A stretch of 64,000 bases of DNA from contig CAMGYJ010000004.1 in the NCBI GenBank assembly GCA_946122785.1, forward strand, positions 24,378,188 through 24,442,187, in the 5' to 3' direction. The notes under the pieces are model-generated. The model did not search any database, had not been told where the DNA came from, and saw only the letters and a program-made list of their open reading frames with translations. Of this stretch, positions 20,888 through 32,865 are shown one piece after another. This DNA is from Linum tenue (taxonomy: Eukaryota; Streptophyta; Magnoliopsida; Malpighiales; Linaceae). The position numbers were made by a program, and so were the translations under genes. The first letter of the stretch is position 1, and the number at the start of each line of letters is the position of its first letter.

Positions 20888-22686
20888 GCCCTAACTTGGG
20901 TCTCAATTATTAGAATCACACAGCTCATCATATCCAAGAATCGGATTGAAACTTGAACAAAATAGGGTATGTGGTTATGGGTTTTGATATGGAACTTTTG
21001 TGCAATCTTTCAAAAGGAAGAAGGCTTGATAAGTATAGGTGGAAGCCAGGCCGCGATCAATGTGTCCAATTGATCGATACAAGCACTCAAGCAACTCAAA
21101 GTCCACTTAGCAAAGCTCAATGAACCAAAACTCAAAGGTTTGAATTCCATCAACGAAATTTGAACTATAATGCAATAGAATAGGCTTTATTTAGAACTTA
21201 GCTAAGCTATCAACTACAAAAGATGTCCTAAGCACAATGAAACTCAGAAATCAAACTAAAAATAACAAAGGATAGAAATCCTAGTGCAACAAGGAAACAG
21301 TTTGCTTGTTGTGCAAGACATAATTCCAGACTCCATATGATCTTGCACACGTTCGTTCAAAGCTTTAGAGGTATGTTCTTGATCATCCAATTCCTTTAGG
21401 TTGCTCAGAAAAATGTTTAATTTTGTGTACCAAACCCCTCTTGCTTCGACTCTCCCTCCTCCAGATCGAATAAGCCCTCGAAGTTAAGTATCCGAACACG
21501 ACTCCAGACTTGGCCAAAATTGGACAGTTTCTCAGTGTCTTCAGAGCAACTTCAACGAGTTGGTTAATGACCTTAGGGACTTTTCTTTGGACAAAGTAAC
21601 CTTTAGAGATGTTGATCAAAGTAGGCACCATGAAATGAGTTTAACACTTGGCCAAATTCTGCCTCACTTCTTGCCAACTTAGGTTGCTTCTTTGGCAAGT
21701 AATAAAGACTTATGTACTTGGCTACTAGGGATCAAAATCCTCACTGAACTGCTCCCAAAATGGATCGAAAACATCCTTACCTAACTTCCTTTTCATAAGC
21801 ACCATGCCAGCTCCATCTTCATTCTCAATCTGCTCCAGAGGGGTTGAGGCTTGTGGAGAGGTTAAGCTTACTTCCTCGAGTCGAATTGAACTAGTGTTGA
21901 TGATCAACATTGTCGAGAAGTGATTGAAATAGTTGTCTGGTCATCAGACATTGTCATTAGAATTCATCCCATTCGAGAAATTTGGGGTGTTTTGTTTGGA
22001 GGATTCCCAATCCAATTTGTTGTTCCCATGCATTTCTCCAGGCACCGAATTGAAGGTCTGACCCACTCTCGAGTCTCGAATCATCTTCTTCATCTTCAAT
22101 CCCACCAAGCTTCCTTTCCCGCCATCCTCTGATTTCAAAATTTCTTTACCCATAATTTGCAATCCGATTTTGAGCGTTTCTGATTCAGGCATATTGGAGC
22201 ATAATTGGGAGATCCTATAGCTTTCTAAAAACTTCCTTGATGATTCTGCATCATCAGTATAGATCAAACAACCTCGATCTCTCCAACCAATTTAGTCGAT
22301 TTTTCCTCAGGTTTGGTCTTTTTCAAGGGAGTTTTGGCTTGCTTTGGATTCATCAATTGGACTTGATTCGACGCAATCCAACAAGGTGACGCAGACTTGT
22401 CCGACTTGACAACCATGGTGTTCATTCTTCTTCTTGAAAGCAGTCAACATGAATCGTCAGGCTACCAAATTGGCTTCATTGGTTTCCTCTGAGTGTGTTC
22501 CACTAGATTCTCCCTTTTCTCGCCGTCGATTTGCCTCTAATTGTTAGTGATCAGCTCAAACTTCCGTCGATGATAATTGTTTGAGCAAGAAGTTATAGTT
22601 TCTATGCTTGAACTTGTAGAAATTTGTGTCTCCGTAGTGGAAAACCCTTCGATCAAACTACCAAGGGCGTCGATAACACCAAAATT
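20888..22686. other. Unidentified repeat-derived DNA (possible LTR), copy 2
   Basis: Counterpart of 7,550-9,359, with the same minus frames (21,383-21,631; 21,725-21,910; 21,944-22,267) and no recognised domain. If the primer site is real, the segment is LTR, but I could not find its outer end. Confidence 0.35.
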
Positions 22687-22805
22687 GGTGTTATTTTTTC
22701 CCGGTAATTAGCATTTTATTGGAGCTCATCTTGGAAAATAACACAAGAGTCAAAAAATACAAGGCTTCCAGCCTAAACAGTTCCTTTTAGCATAAATAAA
22801 GCAAA

Positions 22806-23327
22806 CTACGGGTTACAAATATTGCTATCTATAATCCGCATAAGAGAGGGGAATCGGTTAAGATGACTGTTAAAGTCTGTATTCCCACAGCTGTGCATAT
22901 AGACTTCTTCCCTTAGTGCTTCAACAAGACCTTTTGGAGTGCGTGGACTGCTCCCAATCACACGACGACAACGCTCCTTCCAGATAAAGGAGGCACACCA
23001 GCACCACAAAGACGTTTCAACCAGGCTTTCTACATCACCTCTTTGCGCACAATCACAAATTTTTTGTAGCATTTCCTCCCGCGAAGGCGACAGCTGAATT
23101 GGATCCATCATCACTGCAGAAACAAAAGAAACCGTATAGGTACACTGACAAAACAGGTGTTGCCGAGATTCACTGGTAGCTTCACAGAGCACACAAGCAT
23201 CATTTGTTATTTTGCCCCAGCTTTTCAGCTTGTCCCTTGTGACAATCTTGTCCAAAATAATCAACCAAGTTAACAAACAATATCGAGGCATAGTGAATTT
23301 GCCCCATATAACCTTCCACCATTGCAC
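22806..23327 (-). pseudogene. LINE A RT zinc-binding domain, copy 2
   Basis: A 173-codon remnant of ORF2, nearly identical to 9,478-9,999, with the CVLCE ... HLFCQC pair and WKERCRRV. 3' end of a dead ORF2. Confidence 0.85.
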
Positions 23328-23753
23328 ATGAGGCTTCTTGATTCTAGTATCATTCCAAACCAGTGAAACAAAGTATCAAATCATCTTATTACCCTGCCAA
23401 AGAACAGCCCCCTCAGTATAAACATCCATCATATAGCATATCCAGGATCTGATTTTTAACAATTGCTTCCAAATCCATGACCCTTTTGAAGTCATCTTAA
23501 CATTCCAGATAGATTGCTCCCTAAGCCTATATCGAAGCATCCAGGCCACCCAAAAGCTTCCACCTTGAAGAAGGAGAATCCAGATGAGTTTTGCGGTACT
23601 AGCAATATTCTAGGTGACCAGGTCCTTAAACCATAAACCACCCTCTTGCTCTGGTATAGCCAAAACTGCCAAACCATCCCCAAACAATAAGAAATCTGAA
23701 CATAGTTTTTGTACTACTTTAATTACTTTCTTTGGAATAATAAACACAACCAT

Positions 23754-24958
23754 CTAGTAGTGGATTAGAGAGTAGATGACAGATTCCACTAATTGCAGCT
23801 TACCTGCATATGAATGGGATTTTTCTCTCCAAGAACGAATACGGCTAGTGACTTTATCAATCAATATGGCACATTCTAAACTTGATAATTTCCCTGAAAT
23901 CAGAGGTAGGCCTAAATATTGTACTGGAAGCTGCCCCACCTTAAATCCAGATACTTGCAAAGAAATTATTTTGAAACTGCGAGCTTCTCCCCCAAAGAAC
24001 ACCTCACACTTATCTGGATTGCATTGAAGACCAAAAAGATGATAAAAAGAATCCAAAATTGTTCTGACACCACTCAAGGTCATCTGCAAAGCATAAGTGT
24101 GTGAGCCCTATTTGTCTACACTGAGGGTGGTAGGGGATTAAGTTTGTTGAGGCTGCTTGATTAAGGAGTCTTGTTAAGGGCTCCATGGCTATGGTAAAAA
24201 GGTAGGGGGAGAGGGGATCCCCTTGCCTAACCCCTTTTTCTGCTCCAAAAACCCCAAATAGACTACCATGGATTGAAATGCTAAACATCGCAGTCCTTAA
24301 ACATACCAGAATCCAATCAATAAAGAGTTGAGGAGATTCCATCTTGGTCATGACACATTGAAGAAATTGACAATTTACAGAATCAAAAGCCTTTTTTAGA
24401 TCCACCTTCACAACACATCTCGAGGATATGTTCTTCCTATTATGGTTATGAACAATTTCCTGAGCCATCAATATGTTTTCCATGATACTTCTACCCTGTA
24501 TAAAGGCTGATTGGTTTTTACTGATGACAGAAGGAAGGACTCTTCTGAGCCTATTTGCTAGTCATTTAGCAACTATCTTATATAGAACATTGATACAAGC
24601 AATAGGTCTGTAAGCTTGAAGTCTGTCTGCATTTGGGATCTTAGGGACAAGTGTTAATGATGCAGAGTTCATACCTCTAAGGAAGGTTTTTGTATGGAGG
24701 AATTGAGTAACTCCCTCAATGATACTAAATCCGAGCATGTCCCAGTTTCTTTGGAAAAAACCGGCATTCCATCCATCCGGTCCAAGGGGCCTTGGAGCCA
24801 TCCATATCAAATGCAGCTGCTTTTATTTCCTGGCTAGATATAGGTGTACAAAGTAACTCTTGATGAACCTGGCTCAATCTGCCCACCAAACACTCCTCAA
24901 TCAATATAGGATCCACTCTGACATCTTTATTAACTATTCCAATTCCAAGAAAATCCAT
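23754..24958 (-). pseudogene. LINE A reverse transcriptase, broken
   Basis: Frames at 23,754-24,089, 24,010-24,483, 24,562-24,810 and 24,725-24,958 follow one another on the minus strand. They carry the N-terminal block (SSQEIKAAAFDMDGSKAP, then a degenerate GPDG and FFQRNWD), VPKIPNADRLQAYRPIACIN, the AFDSVNC and RQGDPLSPYLFTIAMEP blocks, FADD, and VQYLGLPLISGKLS. At least three frame breaks. Copy 1 has lost almost all of it. Confidence 0.85.
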
Positions 24959-25786
24959 ATAGTATTTGATGGCATCATTTTCAATATATGGAATCTCAGT
25001 CAGTACCTCCCCACTTGGAGAAATTAGTTTCCTAATTTGCTTCCATGCAGTTCGGATCTTGGCTGAGTTGTGCCTTGCAGTTCAGGATTTCTGCCTGAAA
25101 AAAAGCCTCCTCCGCTTTTAATAGAGTAGAGTAGGTCTGCCTGGCTACTGCAATTGCTACAAGGATGGACTGCGCAAGGCTTGGAGCTGCAATGCTCTTA
25201 CTTCTTCGCCTGGATCCTTCACTCGAGCAGAGATGTCTGAGTAATGATCTTTATTCAGCTTCAGGAGTTCTTGATTCAGAATATAGAGTCTATGCTTTAC
25301 AGCAAAGAATCATGTGCCCTTGACTCTCTGTAACCAGCAATCCTGTAAGACTTGCTTATAAGATTCATGCTTCTCTCACATTTCAAAGTAATGGAAAGGC
25401 TTAGGAAAGCTTCTGGTAGGGAATCGGGGAACAATCTTCATGCCACAGTGATCAGAGAAATCTGGTGCAAGAAATTATGCAACACTATCAAGAAAATAAA
25501 GAAACTCTATGTACTCTAAGGTATCGAAGCATGAAATCATGCTTCAAGGGGCTATTGAAACCCCTCGTGTTCCACAGTATGATTTTCGTTTATGAAAAGA
25601 AGTCACCTTGGTGACTGCTCCTTTACTACGAAGGCCCTCCCTACCCTTTTGCTTTGGCACTGGAGCCTGCAACTTTATATCCCGTTTACCATAGAGAGCC
25701 CCAAAAACATTAGAATACAGCACTGGTATAGATGACTTAACTGTAGATTTTGATCGTGCACCATTGATTACTTTGTTGAACTCTTC

Positions 25787-26188
25787 TTACGATGGCAACG
25801 CACTTGGGGTGACCGGAGGCGTTATATCCACAATAGTCTCTTTACCATTATTTCCAGCCACCTCCACAGTCACCTCTTTCTCTATCTCAGTACTTACATC
25901 ATCCACTCCAAGCTCCAGAACTTTTGAAATTGAAACAACCCTAGCCTGCTTGACTCTCCAAACCCTCTTGGTAGCAACTCCAGGGGGAAGTAGAGAACAA
26001 TCATGGCCAAACGATTCACACTTAGAGAAACAAGGCGGTACACCAAAATACTCTACCCCTATGAGCATTTCTTTCATATCATCAGGTGTAATACTTAACT
26101 TGTCTATTCTAGGCTTGTTCGCTTTAATCTCAACGCAAATTCTCACAGAACCCAGCTTCTTCTGATACGTGGTAGAGTAGTACATCAA
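25787..26188 (-). pseudogene. LINE A ORF1 zinc-knuckle part
   Basis: A 133-codon frame with VRICVEIKANKPRIDKLSITP, then VEYFGVPPCFSKCESFGHDC (a CCHC-like knuckle), an acidic tail and the ITPPVTPSALPS motif also seen in the LINE at 36,756-36,941. It would have been the RNA-binding half of ORF1. The solo LTR splits it from the DUF4283 half. Confidence 0.8.
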
Positions 26189-26230
26189 AAGAGGATTACC
26201 AATTGAACTTGCAATACGACCCAGACCCTC

Positions 26231-27632
26231 TGATGACTTGATATATACACATGTCTTTATCCACCATTCTTATGCTGTTTGAGCCTCATTTCTTATATCT
26301 TATGCCGATTTCACGCTAGGTTGTTCTCGTTTGTGTTATTTCAACTCCTAGTACGTGATTGGAGGTTTGGGAGCGAGTTTCGGGTCGATTGGACGAAAGT
26401 TGGACGTTTGGCGAGAAGCTGAGGAATCCACACGGCCAGACCTAGCAGCCACACGGCCGTGTGGTGTGGCCGTGTGGAATCCCATTAGGCGGCCAAGCCA
26501 CACTGGCCGTGTTTTGGGACCCTTGAGGCCGTGTGGAAATTCCAAGGAGCTCACACGGTCATCCTAAGAATCCACACGGGCGTGCACTTTTGGCCGTGCA
26601 GCGTGCCTAACCTCATTAGATGGAACACCGCGTTTTGGCACTCACACGGGCAGACAGGGAATACACACGGCCGTGTTGCCTGGCCGTGTGGTCGGGAAAT
26701 TCTGGGTTTTAACCCAATTTCGAGCCTAATGAGAGGGAATCGATTTCCTGGAGCAAAAACAAAGCCCTTGAGAGAGAAAGTGCGAAGAACACCCCCTAAG
26801 AGGGGTTTTGGAGCTGGGTTTCATCAATCAAGCTTGGAAATCATCCTTGGAGTGAAGATCACCATCCTAGAGCAGATTCTTCCCATCTTGTTGAGTATGA
26901 CTGCTTTGTTTGTTGTTTTCCTCTCTCTCTCTCTATGGAGTAGAACCCTCTCTCACTTGGGTATGAAGAACCCTAGTTCTATGTATCAGGGATCATTGTT
27001 GTAAAGACGTTTGGATTGTGATATTGTTTGATTATGATCGATTGAAGTGTTTTGATTGAGTTAATTGAAGCCTGATCATCTTTTATTGATTTCTGCTGCA
27101 ACCTGAGATAGATAGAATCTGATTAGGTTGTTAGAGCTTCTTCAATCGGTAGTAGTGAATCGATTATACGAGAGTTAGTCGATTCACTGCTTTGTATTGG
27201 AATTCAGTTCCAGTAGTGGATTTCTGTGTTCATAGCCTCAGCTTTCTATCCCGGTGAAGACTAGTCGTTTGCCGGGTAGTTTGACTGAGAGGACTTGGTC
27301 AGCTTAAGAGATTCCAAGCTACTGTCGGATCTTCCGCAGTATAATCAACAGTAAAGCAACCAAAAGTAATTACAACTGTGATCTAACTAAGGAGCTAGGA
27401 GGACTCATTCCCGAGTGACTCTTTCCTTGCTTTAGAAAACCGAACAATTTCCTGCTTTCTTACTGCTTTTAGTTAAAATCACAATCACTCGACTTATTTT
27501 GCTAGATAATTAATAATCACGGAGTAGGCAGTAGATCTAGGACCCGGGTTGACAAATAGAGCTTGCCACTTACTGCATTTCCGGACTGCGATTACACTTG
27601 GTCGCAGTTTGGTGTTGTGTTTTAGCATGTCA
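26231..27632 (+). mobile_element. Athila-like solo LTR, copy 2
   Basis: Counterpart of 11,519-12,917. Left duplication CCCTC (26,226-26,230); right CCCTT (27,633-27,637), one base changed. It starts TGATGACTTG and ends GCATGTCA. It carries the same ACACGGCCGTGTG palindrome cluster (26,430-26,690). Confidence 0.88.
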
Positions 27633-28312
27633 CCCTTTCTCGAAGACAGCTCCGCAGGCAAACCGGATAGTTGAATCCACACAGAAAATGTCGATTTATC
27701 GATCTCAATTGCTTGAATCCCCAGGAGTCCATCGTCGAAGGCATATGATGTTATCCCGATAGTGCCACGGTCCTCCCTCGAAAACCCACCTGCACACCGA
27801 CTCAGACGGAAATTGGAACAGGACAAGACCATCCTCAAGCAAAGATACCTTTACTTCGCCTTCCTTGCCCCAAATCCAGTTTGCCCAGAATCGGAGAGTG
27901 GAGATTGACGGAGGATTGACCAGAAACTGGCCTACTAGGTTATGCTCCCACCGCTTCGCCCCTTCCTTGACAACCGATTTAGGGATTCGAAGCGAGCCGT
28001 TAATAAACTTTGGTTCAAATTAATCAAGCCGATTTTCCTATGCCACGTAGAACAGCGATGCCAGGATCTACCATCACCAACGGCGCCCGATGAGGCTCTG
28101 TCAGCGACGGCGACCACCAGTGAAGATGAAATCGGTGTTATTTACCCTCCATCTTATGGTATGTTTTGTGCCAATTCATGTGCTTAAGCGTTTAAACATT
28201 GTCAAATACATCCCTATTTCGTTCCTATTTGATTTTGATGTGATTATAGGGTGTATTAATCAATATGTGCAAATTAGGTACAAAACAATGTCACAAGTAT
28301 AGGTATCAATCG

Positions 28313-28515
28313 GGCAGGTTCGGTCTGTGTTCAATCGGGTTGCGGGTTAGTCGGGTTGCGGGTTCATTGGGTCGGGTTCAATCGGGTTCGGGTTAGTCGG
28401 GTTGCGGGTTGATCGGGTTCGGGTTCAATCGGGTTGCGGGCAAATAGGGTTATGGGTTCATCGGGTTTCGGGCTGGACGGGTTGTTGGCGGATCGGGTTG
28501 CGGGTTGTTCGGGCA
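28313..28515 (+). repeat. Subterminal GGGTTGCGGGTT array, left end
   Basis: Irregular repetition of CGGGTTGCGGGTTAGTCGGG and AATCGGGTTCGGGTT. Together with the right-end array it has direct, not inverted, orientation. Confidence 0.8.
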
Positions 28516-29186
28516 GCACATCGAGTTACTTATTCGTTACCAACTTACATATTCTATAACACTAATTGAGAGTGTTTTTCACCATTTTTAACCAATTTCT
28601 TTCTACCTCGTTTATGTATTTAATTAAAAAAATAGTCAAAATGTTGAATCAATTTGTATGACTTGCAAACTTGTCATGTAATTAATCGTAATTGATAAAG
28701 GCTCGACATAACAATATGTTAACAAATCCATTATATACTATACAATTAAGGCTCGACAAAAATTACTTAGCTAGAATTCAGCTAGAGCTCACCGCAAGCT
28801 TCAAAGCTGGGCTCAGTAGCTCTTGAGCAAGCTCAACAAGCCATATTCACCGAGCCCAACTAAACTAACAAATAACTTCAAATAGGGTTTTACCAACCCA
28901 AACTAATATCAATAGCTATGGTAGCAACCCAAAAAGCATGCAACCTAAGCTACACTTGGGCAGAATTCCATAAGTTGAGGCCCAAATCAAATTGAGCTTC
29001 TTAATGGACTCCACAATCTTAGCCTGAAGAAGTTCACTCAATTTATAGCTATTTTGGGGAAGAGATTTTTGGTTACAACCGATGTGGTATAAAAATCACT
29101 ACCCCTGCAGTAGCCAACGCCAAGCAGCAAACTATGATACTTTCTGCAGCAAACATACAACTGTTTATTCACTCTAGAACAAGCAC

Positions 29187-29470
29187 TCTAGAACCTCAAT
29201 AGCAACAGATTGAGCTTCCTTCAACATGGAGATAGTCTCACTGTTTTATGATGGTGTAGACTTCTTGTTGTTCATACCCATCAAAACCTTCTAGATTTCT
29301 TTCCTCGCAGTGCTCATAGACTTGAGGTAACTTCTGGTTTCACCTTCCAATCCTCCTTGCCTTCTGCTAATTGCATATTGAAGCTCGACAACAAACTCTT
29401 TCATCTGGGACAAGCAATCCTTCGCTGCTTTACTGTGGATGAGATGTGAGGAAGACAAAGGAACCTCGTC
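29187..29470 (-). pseudogene. DUF241 protein fragment inside the hAT element
   Basis: The minus frame contains IHSKAAKDCLSQMKEFVVEL, then QYAISRRQGGLEGETRSYLK, STARKEI, KVLMGMNNKK and ETISMLKEAQSVAIEVLE. This follows the DUF241 (PF03087) family of plant proteins: AKDALSQMKE, LRRRRGG, a KKYL motif, then a MLREVEAVTLAVFESL-like block. Two in-frame stops (after KEI and after TPS) and missing ends make it a pseudogene. It lies well inside the transposon, as expected for a captured host fragment. Copy 1 is cut just before it. Confidence 0.75.
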
Positions 29471-30688
29471 GGAAGGAGGAGGTCATTGTCAATTAATGAT
29501 GATTATGGCTTGTAGATCCTATATTTTTCTATATCACACGTGGTGTGTTAAGCTATTTGATTTGAGTTAGTTGCTTGTTATCTATCCAATTATATAACCA
29601 TATATACATGACCTCTGCCATTCATGTCATGTGGCTTCCTCTCTGTAATCGTGGGGGTGGATTAGTCAATTAAGTGGTTAATTGTCAATTAGGCACATGA
29701 GTTGGCTAGACAATGAAGAATGGAAGATTCCTTCTGTCTCTTTACCATCTTCCACCATATATAGTCCATGTCATACCTAAGCAACGGGCATCACAATCTT
29801 GTGCTCTAACTCCAACACAGAAAGTCTAAACTCTCAATATTGTTTCTACACCATCCGACTTATCATCAACGATAGCTCAAGCATTTGACACTGCAAGATT
29901 TTAATCAAACATTGATATTGTTACAAGTTAAATATTAATTCAAATGAATACTAGACAATCATACTTTTTGTAAGTTATTCATATCTTGATTAGCGATAAC
30001 TATGTGATATGTGTGTTAGCATACATAGATTAAGATATGCCAACCAATCATACATGTAAAGAATATTAGCCACGTACATAAGGTCTAGGACCACATTAAG
30101 TATCTCACTGAGTTGAATATTAATATAACTAATGTACAGTTTATATGACTAGCAACATGCCAGTTTATGAGTTACGTTATGACTTATGAGCATATATATA
30201 TAATGTTGTTAGCTTGCTAGCCACATCATCAAGTTGACCTATGAGCTTGATTTGACTTAAGTTTTGAGTCATCACTATCAAGCTATCTCGAGAGTTTCGA
30301 TCGAGCTAACTCAAATAGCTCAACGAGTCGAGCCATATCGAGAGCCTCTTTGAGTTGAAAAAACTCTGGCTCCTGCTCTGCTCATTAACAAATGAGCCAG
30401 CTCACGAGCCAATTCACAAAGAATCGAGACATATTTTGAACGAGTTTTTTCTCGAATTGAGTTGAGTTTTGTATTAATTTTTTTTAAATAACTTAATGTT
30501 TATGTGCCGTTTATGTGACATTCATGTTTCAATTATTGTGATTTTATTAAAATACATAATTCAAGTGAGTTTCATATCTTTTCAATTCCCTATAGAAAAT
30601 GAAAAAATTATTTTATCTCGGTTTAGAATGAAAAACTTCATTTTCTAAGACTATGTATATATAATATAATAATTATTCAGGTGAATAA

Positions 30689-30955
30689 ATAGGGTTCGGT
30701 TGAGTCGTCGGGTTGCGGGTTAATCCGGGTTCGGGTCAATTGGGTTCGGGTTAATCGGGTTGCGGGTTTAATCGGGCGTGGGTCAATCGGGTTTTGGGTT
30801 AAGCGGGTTGGGGTAGCTGGGTTGCGGGTTAGTCGGGTTAGCCGGGTCAATCGGGTTGCGGGTCGGGCAGGTTGCGGGTTTATTGACTTTTAGTCAATTC
30901 GGGTTGCGGGCGGGTAGGGTTGTGGGTCGTGTTAATCGGGCGGGTTAGTCAGGTC
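30689..30955 (+). repeat. Subterminal GGGTTGCGGGTT array, right end
   Basis: About 270 bp of GGGTTGCGGGTTAATC and GGTCAATCGGGTT words just inside the right terminus, same strand bias as the left array. The G-run density suggests possible G-quadruplex formation. Confidence 0.8.
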
Positions 30956-30983
30956 GGGCTCTGTTTTGACCTATAGTCACAAG

Positions 30984-32865
30984 TGTAGAAAGGGGCATTG
31001 GATCAAATGATCGTGGCCTAGAAGCCAAAGATCACTACCGGGATTCCTGTCAGGAAGTACTCATTGAAGATCGTGGCCTATATGCCAAAGATCACGACCG
31101 CGATCTTGGAGGCCAGGGCGCGAAACCTCGCGTGGAAGGAGCCTTGGAGAAGTAGAGAGTTTCCCCGGTCGCATTAGCGCCAACGGTCATTTCCCCAGTG
31201 AGGAAGATCCTGGTCGCGATCAGCCCTCAATCTTCCCCCTTTAGAAGGCCATGACGACGTCGTCTAGAGATTGTGGCCTATCCTCAAAAGATCCCGCCCG
31301 TTATTGACTTGCTCGAAAGTAAACTGCTAATTAATCCCGACTAGAGCCCAAATTTTTAAACTCTAGCCAGGTGCAGTATAGGGCAAGCATTTATCGTCAA
31401 ACCCAGGCCGGTCCATATACAGCTACTTCAATCGCCTTAGGTTGTTATCTAATAAACGGTTTTGGGTTTAAAACTAAGAAAAATACAATAAAAACAAGCC
31501 AAGTAAAGTAACTCGAGGTCGTTCCAATGAGAGAAGAGTTCACTCGGGTGTTGCTCCCCCAGCTAACAATTACGACTTGTTGGATCGAATGGTCGTGTGT
31601 GGCGAGGGGGTTGTAAACCGTAGGGAAGTCTAACAAGTAGCCAAAGCTACCCTCTTAGTCTCTAGGTCGAGGAAAGGAGATACGATCCAAGCCACTAATG
31701 CGAGTCTCTCAACCTCTTGACTAAGGATTGCTTAGACTTCACTCTCGAATCAGAGTTCGGACTTGCCACCACAACCAAAATCCTAGGTGCTAATACGAAA
31801 TAGGAGGTTTTTCTCTGCATTACCCTAAATAGGAGACAATGAATTGCCCAAGAAAACCCATACTAAAGCCTTTTCGTAGAAAGGAAGGGGGATTTTCTCT
31901 CTACCTAGGTTAGAATGGCAATTAGATTGATAGGCTTTCACACAACACAATCATTCATGAATATTACCTCCACATTCACAGTAAACACAACCACAACACA
32001 AATCATTCAATTCATACAAGCATTCACATAATTGCAGCTAGGGTTCACAACACCCAGTGAATTGGTAGGCTATTCTATAGCTAGCAAAAGGAAAACAAGA
32101 AAGAGGAGAGAAAGAACCATGAAGAGATGACAATCTTCCTTCGTCGCTTGAATCTCCCTTGAGAGGTAAGAATCTTCACTCCCTAGCTTAGGTGGCAAGC
32201 CCAATCTCCTTCTTTCTTCCTTTGAATGGCACTCTCTCTCTAGAATAGGAAGAGAAAATTCCTAAATCTCTCACTAGAAACCCCCCTTTTATCCTACACA
32301 CTAAAAACCTACTCAACAGATCTGCCTTTCTCCTCAGCTCCCTCTCCTTTTTAGCCTAGATCGGGCTCTGTTCACGGTCTAAGAACTCAGTTCACGGCCG
32401 CGTTTGATCAGTTCCCAGTCTAAGACCTCAGTCACGCGGCGTTGATTAGTTCACGGTCTTAGACCTCAGTTCATGGTCGTGAACGTCAAAGTGCTTCCTT
32501 AAACACATATGAGCTGGACCAAAACGCACCGCTTCACTTATGGGGTTCATGGTTTGTGGTTTCCAGTTCACGGTCTTAGCGACCTGTGAACCCCCTTGGC
32601 GTCAGTAACCTCTAAACCCCTCTGGAACGAAGTTGAAGCTTCCCACCAAGAGTTTCCACTCTTTACTTTTCAAGTCTTGCTTGAAAATAGTAGATGTAGA
32701 GATTTCAACAAACAACATTCCGCTAGATAATGTTTCAAACAATCGAATTAGGGGTACATGGGCCGGCCGGGGTTGATATTTAAACATACTTGCCCTATAT
32801 TACACCCATCTAAGGTTTATACTTGGGCCTTAGGTGAGATTTTATTGTGATAGTCGGAGCGAGTA
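30984..32865. mobile_element. Athila/Tat-type LTR debris
   Basis: 31,320-31,640 matches 58,970-59,240 in the same orientation (CAGTATAGGGCAAGCATT, CGGTCC, TTATCTA, ACTTGT(T/C)(G/A)GATCGAATGG, GTTGTAAACC). 32,704-32,860 matches 58,955-59,095 in inverted orientation. 32,330-32,590 repeats TTCACGGTCTTAGACCTCAG-like words, comparable to the GGCCGTGTG clusters of the other LTRs. At 30,990-31,300 GATCGTGGCCTA-type repeats occur. LTR borders could not be fixed. Confidence 0.55.

Larger units (their letters stand above)
22697..28133 (-). mobile_element. LINE A, copy 2 (with internal solo LTR)
   Basis: Same insertion as 9,370-13,418, flanked by GGTGTTATTT at 22,687-22,696 and 28,134-28,143. It retains more of ORF2: zinc-binding domain (22,806-23,327), RT with an LCFADDL-type active site (near 24,080), KVDLKKAFDSVNCQFL and KGVRQGDPLSPYLFTIAMEP (24,010-24,483), and upstream RT (24,562-24,958). 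The endonuclease is mostly missing between about 25,400 and 25,560. ORF1 zinc knuckle at 25,787-26,188 and DUF4283 at 27,494-28,117. Several stops and frameshifts. Confidence 0.88.
18117..29186 (+). repeat. Segmental duplication, copy 2
   Basis: Direct repeat of 2,178-14,476. It starts at GTAGTATATAAG, inside the unit seen twice in copy 1, and stays homologous to CAAGCAC at 29,186. Copy 2 keeps the full LINE A reverse-transcriptase region and an empty MULE target (18,551-18,559), and lacks the 704-bp tandem duplication. Confidence 0.93.
28298..30975 (+). mobile_element. Complete 2.7-kb non-autonomous hAT element (TSD GTCACAAG)
   Basis: Termini TATAGGTATCAA and TTGACCTATA are flanked by identical 8-bp duplications GTCACAAG (28,290-28,297 and 30,976-30,983). 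Both ends carry long GGGTTGCGGGTT-type arrays (28,313-28,515 and 30,689-30,955). There is no transposase. The middle (29,187-29,470) holds a DUF241 gene fragment. The 8-bp duplication and the termini match the large element at 37,590-46,009, which belongs to the same family in reverse orientation. Confidence 0.88.
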
